DNA from: Candidatus Sigynarchaeota archaeon
GTDB taxonomy: Archaea; Asgardarchaeota; Jordarchaeia; Jordarchaeales; Jordarchaeaceae
Length of the DNA stretch: 6,774 nt
Direction of reading: 5' to 3'
NCBI GenBank assembly: GCA_030587505.1
Contig: JAUQYY010000121.1
Location: 1-6,774, forward strand
Part shown: piece by piece, positions 1-5,432 of the stretch
Numbering within the stretch: position 1 is the first letter of the stretch
Layout of the letters: each line of letters starts with the position of its first letter
Program-made: the position numbers and the translations under genes
Notes under the pieces: model-generated
What the model saw: only the letters and a program-made list of their open reading frames with translations
Database searches by the model: none
Told to the model about the DNA's origin: nothing

Positions 1-1
1 T

Positions 2-493
2 CCCATAATAGGTAGACTGCCAGTCACTTGGGAGGGAATAGAGTACGGTGTCATGCTCACTCTGAGACTTTTGGTGATTGTTTTGCCTAGCTTGATGGTA
101 CCTTTCACAACGCATCCCAGCGAAATTATGTTGGTGCTGCGTAAATTTAGGTTGCCCAACTGGTTGATTCTGTTGTTAACTATGTCGATCAGATTTGTTC
201 CCATGATTTTTCAAAATCTCGGTATAATCCGAAACGCGCAAAAGCTTAGAGGGGGCAGATCCAGATTTAAAGATTTGAACTTGATGCTTGGAACTCTGCT
301 GATAATTTCTCTTAAAACTGCCAAGCAGATGGCGTTGGCTTTGGATTCGAAAGCTTTCGGGCAGAGTAAGCAACGAACATCTCTGAAGACGATTAACTTC
401 GCTCAACGAGACGTTCTGTTTTGCTCGTTTTCATCCACGGTTTTAGCAGCCGTCGCTGTATGGACGCAGATTGGAGCGGGGTGGATTATATGA
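2..493 (+). CDS. ecfT: ECF transporter transmembrane component EcfT (CbiQ family), 5'-truncated by the window edge
   Basis: Membrane scaffold of an ECF importer; it couples EcfA ATP hydrolysis to movement of a substrate-binding S protein in the cytoplasmic membrane. The frame is open from base 2, so about 163 C-terminal residues are present of the roughly 250 usual for the family. Family features: a hydrophobic stretch followed by PFTTHPSEI, then LRKFRLPNW, IRFVPMIFQN and the first coupling motif AQKLRGGRSRF (Arg codon 248-250). The second coupling motif reads ALDSKAFG (Lys codon 350-352), where the family normally has Arg. A C-terminal hydrophobic segment lies near bases 415-475. An internal ATG at 53 is probably not the start, because family-like sequence (WEGIEYG) precedes it. 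The stop overlaps the next gene's ATG as ATGA, pointing to translational coupling. The substrate cannot be told without the S component. Confidence 0.88.
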   Translation, partial: PIIGRLPVTWEGIEYGVMLTLRLLVIVLPSLMVPFTTHPSEIMLVLRKFRLPNWLILLLTMSIRFVPMIFQNLGIIRNAQKLRGGRSRFKDLNLMLGTLLIISLKTAKQMALALDSKAFGQSKQRTSLKTINFAQRDVLFCSFSSTVLAAVAVWTQIGAGWII

Positions 494-2193
494 CCTTGGA
501 GGGGGACGTGATCGCTAGGATAAGGGGTTTGTGTTACAAGTATCCAAGCTCGGAAGAGTTTGCGTTGAAGAACATAAATCTTGACGTTAGGAGAGGAGAG
601 TTTCTGGTTGTTGCGGGTCGTTCTGGCAGTGGAAAATCAACACTCCTGTACGCTCTCAACGGCATAATTCCCCACGCTATTAGTGGAGAAATGCGTGGCT
701 CGGTAAACGTTTGTGGACTGGACACGAGGGAGAACGAGATAAACGTGTTGGCTACCAAGGTGGGGATGGTGTTCCAGAACCCGGAGGCTCAGTTCTTCAA
801 TGTTACGGTTGAGGACGAACTAGCTTTTATTGCTGAAAATCTTTGTTATCCTAGGGACGAGATAGAAAGGTGTGTGGATTTTGCTTTGGACGCGGTGGGC
901 ATCAGAGATTTGCGAACCCGTTATCCTTTTGAATTGTCCGGTGGGGAGAAGCAGAGAGTGGTTATAGCCTCAGCAATATCGGTGAAGCCAGAGATTCTGG
1001 TGCTGGACGAGCCAACGGCGGACCTCGACGCCTTAGGAAGAGAAATGGTACTTGGAACCCTCAAAAAACTAAACGAGATGGGTATAACCATAGTTATCGC
1101 AGAACACGACTTCGACGAGATCGCCAAATACACAAGCAGAATGATAGTGCTGGAAAACGGAAGAATAGTGGCGGACGGCGACCCAAGGGATGTCTTCCTG
1201 AACCGAGTAGTAAAGAACATCGGGCTGAGGGTGCCTCAAACCGTGGAAATCTCATTGAGAATGAAAGGCAGCACAAACACAAGAAGTGTTCCGCTAACCG
1301 TTGAGGAAGCATTAAACTGTTACAAGGATGACCTGTCAAAAATAAGAATTAGTCGTAAAAACGATAATCCCGCCTCGGCGAAGCATACTAAGCCAGCCAT
1401 CGAGATTGAAAACCTTTCCTTCGGATATCGCGACGTAACGGTTCTGGAGAACATCAACCTAACCATAAACGAACGCGAGCTCGTTGCTCTGGTGGGACCC
1501 AACGGCTCCGGAAAGACCACTCTGGCCATGGTTATGGTTGGTTTGTTAAAACCGAAGAAAGGAACTGTAAGAATCGGCGGTGTCGACACGAGAAAGACGA
1601 AAAGGTTACACGAGAAAGTAGGGTTCCTCTTCCAGAATCCAGACTACCAACTCTTCTGCGACACTGTCGAATCCGAAATTCAATACGGCCTAAAGAACAA
1701 AAACTTAAAGCTGGTGGAAGAAATTCTCGAAACCATGGATCTAAAGAAGTACAGAGAAAAGCACCCCCACACCCTGAGCAGGGGAGAACGCCAGAGGGTC
1801 GCCACAGCAACCGCACTGGCGCGGCAACCAGATATCCTAATACTCGACGAACCAACCTCAGGAATGGACTGGACATACATAAAACAACTCCTAAACCTTA
1901 TTCTGGATTTACATTCCAAGGGTAGAACAATTCTGCTGATAACACATGACATGAGGGTGGTCGCCGAATACTGTCAAAGAGTGGTTGTAATGAACAACGG
2001 ACGCATAGTACTCGACGGAGATACGAGAACAGTCCTCTCCAAAACACTAAAACAGGCACACCTAAAACCACCACCCATAACAGAGATATCTCTGAGAGCA
2101 GGAATCCACCCACCACTAATCAAAGTTGAGGAAATTGGAACGCGTAAGCCCGAAAAGAAACCTTACGCAACGAAGCAAACACAGCAAAATTAG
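490..2193 (+). CDS. ecfA: ECF transporter ATPase, two ABC domains fused in one chain (EcfA1-EcfA2 type)
   Basis: Cytoplasmic ATP-hydrolysing unit of the ECF importer, 567 aa from the ATG at 490. Domain 1: Walker A GRSGSGKST (43-51), Q-loop Gln96 in VFQNPEAQFF, signature LSGGEKQRV (149 on), Walker B ILVLDEP (169-175), switch His206. Domain 2: Walker A GPNGSGKTT (336-344), Gln382 in FQNPDYQLF, signature LSRGERQRV (429 on), Walker B ILILDEP (449-455), His486. The FQNP-x-x-Q-(F/L)-F form of the Q-loop is typical of ECF ATPases. Both catalytic Glu residues (174, 454) are present. Fused EcfA pairs are known in archaea and some bacteria. Start choice: the ATG overlaps the ecfT stop as ATGA. A GTG at 508 has a stronger GGAGG (498-502) and would begin VIARIRGL, like many ABC N-termini, so it is a real alternative. 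The frame is open back to 421, but that extension is out-of-frame ecfT. Confidence 0.93.
   Translation: MTLEGDVIARIRGLCYKYPSSEEFALKNINLDVRRGEFLVVAGRSGSGKSTLLYALNGIIPHAISGEMRGSVNVCGLDTRENEINVLATKVGMVFQNPEAQFFNVTVEDELAFIAENLCYPRDEIERCVDFALDAVGIRDLRTRYPFELSGGEKQRVVIASAISVKPEILVLDEPTADLDALGREMVLGTLKKLNEMGITIVIAEHDFDEIAKYTSRMIVLENGRIVADGDPRDVFLNRVVKNIGLRVPQTVEISLRMKGSTNTRSVPLTVEEALNCYKDDLSKIRISRKNDNPASAKHTKPAIEIENLSFGYRDVTVLENINLTINERELVALVGPNGSGKTTLAMVMVGLLKPKKGTVRIGGVDTRKTKRLHEKVGFLFQNPDYQLFCDTVESEIQYGLKNKNLKLVEEILETMDLKKYREKHPHTLSRGERQRVATATALARQPDILILDEPTSGMDWTYIKQLLNLILDLHSKGRTILLITHDMRVVAEYCQRVVVMNNGRIVLDGDTRTVLSKTLKQAHLKPPPITEISLRAGIHPPLIKVEEIGTRKPEKKPYATKQTQQN
498..502 (+). promoter_or_regulatory. 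GGAGG Shine-Dalgarno-like site favouring an alternative GTG start of ecfA
   Basis: GGAGG lies 5 nt before the in-frame GTG at 508, inside the currently chosen reading frame. The ATG at 490 has only a weaker G-rich stretch before it (about 477-484). If the GTG is used, the protein loses six residues and the stop of ecfT no longer overlaps the start. Confidence 0.4.
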
Positions 2194-2295
2194 ACACTCC
2201 CGAAACCATAAGCCCATAGTGACGGCTGTGAAAGGGCAATAAGTAAGCTATGAAAACACGGCACTCCGCTGACTCAGTTCAAGCCAGCAGCTTTC

Positions 2296-2323
2296 TGAGG
2301 AAACCCGCTGACATGTTTCCTTG
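2296..2323 (+). repeat. Hairpin: 9-bp inverted repeat with 10-nt loop downstream of ecfA
   Basis: TGAGGAAAC (2296-2304) pairs with GTTTCCTTG (2315-2323): seven Watson-Crick pairs closed by a G-T and a T-G wobble. The loop carries CCGCTGAC (2305-2312), which is an exact copy of 2266-2273. It sits 103 nt after the ecfA stop and 64 nt before the oxidoreductase remnant. No T-run follows, so an intrinsic terminator is not well supported. An RNA processing site, a protein-binding palindrome or chance are all open. Confidence 0.5.
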
Positions 2324-2338
2324 CACTTCAATTGTGGG

Positions 2339-2348
2339 TGTATAATTT
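2339..2348 (+). promoter_or_regulatory. TATA-like element before the oxidoreductase remnant
   Basis: The sequence GTATAATTTC lies about 40-48 nt before the ATG at 2387, which fits an archaeal TATA box with a short leader. A GGTGA at 2377-2381 is spaced 5 nt from that ATG as a ribosome-binding site. Both would be leftovers of the promoter of the broken gene. The call rests on pattern only. Confidence 0.3.
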
Positions 2349-2386
2349 CTATATGGTGAGAATTCATTCCTTAACCGGTGACCTAT

Positions 2387-2529
2387 ATGTCAGACGGAAA
2401 ATGGGATGTAGTAATCGTTGGTTCGGGTTTCGGGGCCTAACCTGTGGAGCCCTCTTAGCTATGGAAGACCTGAGATTGCTTCTCGAGAGAGTTCCACAGA
2501 CTCATTTATCTGCTGAACGAGGTAGCTAG
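2387..2529 (+). pseudogene. Remnant of an FAD-dependent oxidoreductase (phytoene desaturase/NAD(P)-FAD type), frameshifted and truncated
   Basis: From the ATG at 2387 the frame reads MSDGKWDVVIVGSGFGA and stops at TAA 2438-2440. The adjacent +1 frame continues at once with GLTCGALLAMEDLRLLLE. Joined, they give the classic N-terminal dinucleotide-binding fold: beta strand DVVIVG, GxGxxG loop, helix GLTCGALLA and second strand ending in the acidic Glu. One missing G in the GGGG run at 2432-2435 explains the break; restoring it gives FGGLTCG. Homology fades after codon LLLE (near 2487) and that frame ends at TAG 2527-2529, so about 34 residues remain of a family of roughly 400-500. A third frame (2474-2593) is open and ends GLKFAEEAI, possibly an eroded C-terminus, but it overlaps a stem-loop and may be chance. 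The gene is dead; the original substrate cannot be inferred. Confidence 0.7.
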
Positions 2530-2647
2530 TGATGTAGAATGCTCGGATCTCGCTTCTAGCATAGGGCTCAAATTTGCGGAAGAAGCCATATAAACTCCCC
2601 CTTTCCAGGCGAGACCAAACAATTCTACATCACCTTCTTCAATTCAG
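2513..2647 (+). repeat. Long nested stem-loop (MITE-like element or structured RNA)
   Basis: Pairings read directly: CTGAA 2513-2517 with TTCAG 2643-2647; GAGGTAG 2519-2525 with CTTCTTC 2634-2640 (one wobble, one T-T mismatch); a 3-nt bulge CTA; then a perfect 12-bp helix, GTGATGTAGAAT 2529-2540 with ATTCTACATCAC 2622-2633; an internal loop GCTC/AAACA; then GG-A-TCTCGC 2545-2553 with GCGAGACC 2609-2616 (8 bp, one bulged A). This gives about 31 pairs over 135 nt. It begins inside the oxidoreductase remnant. A T6 run (2657-2662) follows 9 nt later. No target-site duplication is evident at the edges. It may be a miniature transposable element, a non-coding RNA or an elaborate terminator; the sequence alone does not decide. 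Confidence 0.6.
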
Positions 2648-2656
2648 AACCCAGGC

Positions 2657-2673
2657 TTTTTTGGACCCTTTTT
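2657..2673 (+). terminator. T-rich stretch after the stem-loop, possible archaeal terminator
   Basis: TTTTTT (2657-2662) and TTTTT (2669-2673) lie just after the long stem-loop and before subunit D. Short U-runs are enough to stop archaeal RNA polymerase, so transcripts from the ecf operon or the remnant could end here. There is no direct proof. Confidence 0.35.
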
Positions 2674-2805
2674 AGAAGGCGGGACGCACTTATGTTCTTC
2701 TACAACTGTGCCGAATAGAAAAAGTTAAGTGTGATATTGGATTATCGTATTACACCTCAGCGTGCCAATCAGTGGCCTTTCCTAGAATAGATTTGTAAAT
2801 TAGCT

Positions 2806-2810
2806 GGAGG
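2806..2810 (+). promoter_or_regulatory. Ribosome-binding site fixing the GTG start of atpD
   Basis: GGAGG is spaced 7 nt from the GTG at 2818. An ATG two bases upstream (2816) is in another frame, which does not encode subunit D, so the GTG is the real start. Confidence 0.8.
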
Positions 2811-2817
2811 TTGCAAT

Positions 2818-3459
2818 GTGTCTACCGAAATCCTCCCCGGTATCCATCCCACACGAATGGAACTCCTTATGCTTAAAAGAAGAAAGAACCTCGCCGAGAA
2901 GGGACACGACCTCCTAAAAGAGAAGAGAGACGCTTTGATAATGGAGTTTTTTGACATTCTTGAAGATGTGCGCAAATTGAGAAATGATGTTAACAATGCA
3001 CTAAAAGAGGCGTACGATGCACTGGCGCTGGCTAAGATGATAATGGGCCCTCTAAAAGTGGAAGAGGTGGCGGCGAGCATTCCTCCTATACTAAAATTAG
3101 ATGTTAGCACCAGAAATGTTATGGGTGTTCGTGTCCCCCTTCTACGGATGGAGGAAGCCGAATCTACACAAATTTCTTCTTATGGATTTATAGACACGTC
3201 AGCAAAACTGGATGAAGCGGTGGAAAAATTCAGGGAGGCCTTAAAAGCGATAATCCGGCTAGCGGAAACCGAGGCAGCAGTTAAACGGTTAGCGGAGGAG
3301 ATAGAAAAAACCAAAAGACGTGTTAACGCCCTAAAATACGTCATTATTCCCCGCCTCACAAACACCATTCAATTCATTGAATTGCACCTCGAGGAGAGGG
3401 AACGGGAAGATTTGTTCAGAATGAAGAGGATAAAATCGATTCTGGCGTCAAAATCTTAG
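2818..3459 (+). CDS. atpD: A-type (V/A-type) ATP synthase subunit D
   Basis: Central-stalk (rotor) subunit of the archaeal A1Ao ATP synthase; its two long helices form a coiled coil inside the A3B3 catalytic head and transmit rotation to the membrane ring. The 213-aa length matches the family (about 200-215). The N-terminal signature HPTRMELLMLKRR and the helix GHDLLKEKRDALIMEFF (about 29-45) are typical. A variable middle (about 80-125) follows, and the C-terminal helix carries NALKYVIIPRL (170-180) and FIELHLEEREREDLFRMKRIK (186-206), diagnostic for subunit D. The start is GTG with GGAGG 7 nt upstream. No other ATPase subunit gene is adjacent: a 224-base gap separates it from the nearest open frame upstream, and minus-strand genes converge downstream. 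No clear TATA box is visible in the last 100 bases, so the promoter is unassigned. Confidence 0.95.
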   Translation: MSTEILPGIHPTRMELLMLKRRKNLAEKGHDLLKEKRDALIMEFFDILEDVRKLRNDVNNALKEAYDALALAKMIMGPLKVEEVAASIPPILKLDVSTRNVMGVRVPLLRMEEAESTQISSYGFIDTSAKLDEAVEKFREALKAIIRLAETEAAVKRLAEEIEKTKRRVNALKYVIIPRLTNTIQFIELHLEEREREDLFRMKRIKSILASKS

Positions 3460-3569
3460 TTACTGTCCGGTTCGATATAACAAGGAGCAATGACCATTCT
3501 GGCATCAAACTAGACGCCTCAAAAGTGCATTCCCTCCTCGGTAGTAGGGCGGAGTAACCTATCGTTAAA

Positions 3570-3911
3570 TTACTTTTTAACTAGAAGAATTGCCTTAGCC
3601 AGATTCCCCTCCGCTTCAATAAGCGCTTGTCTCGCTTCTTCCTCGGTTACGCCTGCTTGTTGAGCTACCAGTTGAATGTCTGCCAGAGGAATTTCTCTTT
3701 CTCCCTTTTCCTGTATTTCCCTTTCTTGGACTTCTCCCATAATCTGGAAAACTGTTTGCTTTGCGATCTCGAGTCGTGTAACTTGGGGGTTGCTTATGAC
3801 TATTTCCTTATCTACACACTTAATTACTACCTCTGTAGCATTTATTTCAACAGGTTTAATTCCCATTTGCTGCATTACTTTTTTCATTTGCCGTGGATTT
3901 ACACGGCGCAT
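3570..3911 (-). CDS. nac: Nascent polypeptide-associated complex protein (archaeal NAC)
   Basis: Ribosome-associated factor that contacts nascent chains at the exit tunnel; archaeal NAC works as a homodimer. The length of 113 aa matches the family. The N-terminal start MRRVNPRQMKKVMQQMGI, the NAC beta-barrel (about 20-60, with EVVIKCVDKEIVISNPQVTR) and the C-terminal UBA domain (about 73-113, with DIQLVAQQAGVTEEEARQAL and NLAKAILLVKK) are all present and in the usual order. The start is ATG with AAAGGAGG (3919-3926) spaced 7 nt, a strong leader fitting high expression. It is the last gene of the minus-strand run, 69 nt after the PUA gene. An internal promoter in that AT-rich gap is possible but not obvious. 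Confidence 0.95.
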   Translation of the reverse strand: MRRVNPRQMKKVMQQMGIKPVEINATEVVIKCVDKEIVISNPQVTRLEIAKQTVFQIMGEVQEREIQEKGEREIPLADIQLVAQQAGVTEEEARQALIEAEGNLAKAILLVKK

Positions 3912-3980
3912 TTATGAACCTCCTTTAACTCCTTTTTGAATGTATCAATAATAATATGGATTCAACGTGGGTGCAAGCTT

Positions 3981-4466
3981 TTAGTTCATATTCTTGCTAC
4001 TCCTTATTTTGACAGCGACGCCTGATTGAAACGCAAGCATTTCCTTTGCGGTCAGAATTGCTTTACCAACTGCGATTAGATCGTCGTCAGGATCCACAAT
4101 TATTATCTCGTCACTTGGCCTTATATCCGGATCCACATCTATGATATGTTTTGCAAATACGCTGCGCCCTTGGGTTATAAATGGAGCCACATCTTTTAAA
4201 ATTATTACTCTTAATTTCGGTTTTTCGGTGGCTTTTAATATCATCTCTGCTCCTTTCAGGCTAAGGGCGATTCTTCCATCGTTTGGACGAATTGTTGAAA
4301 GTAATTCCCCATCAAGATAAACGTATCTAATTCTACCTGTTTTTGGTGAATGTGATACTTTGACTCCTTCTGGAAATAGCTTCTCTCCTATCGCAGAAGA
4401 AAATTGGTAATCCGCAATACTTCGGAGTTTTCTGAGTGTTTGATAATCTGCATCAACTTTTTTCAA
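3981..4466 (-). CDS. PUA-domain RNA-binding protein resembling the C-terminal part of archaeosine tRNA-guanine transglycosylase
   Basis: A predicted RNA-binding protein of 161 aa. Residues about 10-75 form the pre-PUA (TGT C2-like) domain, with LRSIADYQFSSAIGEKLFP, TGRIRYVYLDGELLSTIRP and DGRIALSLKGAE. Residues about 83-157 form a PUA domain, with APFITQGRSVFAKHI, DIRPSDEIIIV, LIAVGKAILTAKEM and SGVAVKIRSS; the usual GDE turn is PSDE here. The catalytic TIM barrel of TgtA is absent, so it is not a transglycosylase alone. It may be a stand-alone tRNA/rRNA-binding protein or a split TgtA half. The start is TTG at 4466: no in-frame ATG or GTG exists upstream before the stop at 4485-4487, and the next Met is far inside the pre-PUA domain. 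The gene starts 5 nt after the tRNA-modification gene, and its weak site (AAGGATG) lies inside that gene's last codons, so translation is probably coupled. Confidence 0.88.
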   Translation of the reverse strand: MKKVDADYQTLRKLRSIADYQFSSAIGEKLFPEGVKVSHSPKTGRIRYVYLDGELLSTIRPNDGRIALSLKGAEMILKATEKPKLRVIILKDVAPFITQGRSVFAKHIIDVDPDIRPSDEIIIVDPDDDLIAVGKAILTAKEMLAFQSGVAVKIRSSKNMN

Positions 4467-4471
4467 TCGAA

Positions 4472-5332
4472 TTACATCCTTATCCTAGTGACTTCTACAT
4501 CCATAACTATATGATCAATTTTTGGAGCGTATTTTTTAACCTTTTTAACGTTTAAGTGTTTGATCCTAAATGATTTCTGTTGAGCTTTTTTCTTTATCGT
4601 CTCTACTCTCTCCGGTAGGAATCTCCTTGGAAATGCTTCATGGTAATGTATAATACCACCGTTCTCTTTGAGGGAATTAAAAGCAGTATCAAGATACTTT
4701 TCGGTCCCCGTAATTAGGCCCATAATTACTCTATCTGCAATTCCCACTGGCGCAACTTTCCTGCAGTCTCCCAGTATTGGTTTAACAACGCCTGCAACCT
4801 CGTTCAACAGGATATTTGTAACCAGATACTTGTATGCCTCTGGATTTATCTCAATGGCATACACTCTAAGCGGCTTAGAATGGACCGCAATAGGAATAGC
4901 AAATTGTCCAACACACGAAAAAAGATCAACTACTACTTCACCCTCCCGTACCAGTTGACTCACTCTTAAACGTTCATTGCTATTTCCCGGTGAAAAAAGC
5001 ACTTTAAACGGATCTAGTTTAAAAACACAGTGATTCTCCCTATGAACAACTTCTGTGCTCCCATCTCCCACAATTTTCTTCAGCTGGGGAATACGCATCT
5101 CCCCAACTGGGGGGGCGAGTTTTCTTGCCACTATTTTCGCGCGTTTTTCGATTTTAGTAAGTGCTACCCCGATTTCGTACTCGTAGGGTAAAAGTTCTGG
5201 CTTAATATTACAAATTAGAATGTTGCCCAAGAGCTGCCATTTATGCGGGATAAGGTCTAAGAGCGAATCCGGAATAACTCCCTCCAATAATTTACGCAGC
5301 CTTTTCCACGAGGGATTTCTCACGCTAATCAA
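4472..5332 (-). CDS. taw2: Class I SAM-dependent tRNA enzyme of the Trm5/Tyw2 family, best fit Taw2 (wyosine aminocarboxypropyltransferase)
   Basis: Taw2 transfers the 3-amino-3-carboxypropyl group of SAM to the C7 of 4-demethylwyosine at position 37 of tRNA-Phe; the homologous Trm5 makes m1G37. Of 286 aa, the N-terminal part (about 1-100) is the family's RNA-recognition and linker region. FSPGNSNERLR (113-123) and the Rossmann core follow: DLFSCVGQFAIPIA (136-149), VYAIEINPEAYKYL (157-170), GDCRKV (188-193). Where Trm5 has an N-L/P-P type motif this protein has DRVIMGLITGTEKYL (200-214) followed by GGIIHYHE (225-232), which matches Tyw2/Taw2 as I remember the family. That makes Taw2 likelier than Trm5, but I could not align it. 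The start is TTG at 5332. A GTG at 5323 with GGG 9 nt upstream is an alternative and would give 283 aa. A TATA-like element lies upstream. Confidence 0.85.
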   Translation of the reverse strand: MISVRNPSWKRLRKLLEGVIPDSLLDLIPHKWQLLGNILICNIKPELLPYEYEIGVALTKIEKRAKIVARKLAPPVGEMRIPQLKKIVGDGSTEVVHRENHCVFKLDPFKVLFSPGNSNERLRVSQLVREGEVVVDLFSCVGQFAIPIAVHSKPLRVYAIEINPEAYKYLVTNILLNEVAGVVKPILGDCRKVAPVGIADRVIMGLITGTEKYLDTAFNSLKENGGIIHYHEAFPRRFLPERVETIKKKAQQKSFRIKHLNVKKVKKYAPKIDHIVMDVEVTRIRM

Positions 5333-5388
5333 CCCTACTTTGGACTACGGTAGATTCTGACCTCACTGTCTGCAGCTTAAGAGATTGA

Positions 5389-5397
5389 TTTTAAAAA
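5389..5397 (-). promoter_or_regulatory. TATA-box-like element upstream of the taw2 gene
   Basis: On the minus strand the site reads TTTTTAAAA, about 57 nt before the taw2 start, in the 100-nt gap after pan. The position suits a promoter for taw2-PUA-nac independent of pan, although read-through from pan is also possible. Confidence 0.45.
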
Positions 5398-5432
5398 TGA
5401 GGATACCCTTGGGTAAGATAGGAAAAGTAGTT

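Noticed and set aside
421..489. N-terminal extension of ecfA from TTG 421
   Set aside because: It is the wrong-frame reading of the ecfT C-terminal membrane segment, and domain 1 starts normally after 490.
2266..2312. GTTCAAGCC resembling a tRNA T-loop, in a region with small pairings
   Set aside because: No T-stem pairs flank it, and no anticodon arm or acceptor stem can be built.
2332..2529. A 65-codon open frame starting at 2332 as an intact small gene
   Set aside because: Its first half is the out-of-frame reading of the FAD-binding motif; only the part after 2432 is family-like, so it is part of the pseudogene.
3441..3517. Inverted repeat GGCGTC / GACGCC flanking the atpD stop, as a terminator
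   Set aside because: It has only six pairs with a loop of about 65 nt and no T-run; too weak to call.
3627..3939. Two plus-strand open frames of 87-96 codons
   Set aside because: They lie antisense to nac, which has a complete and recognisable protein; their translations show no family features.
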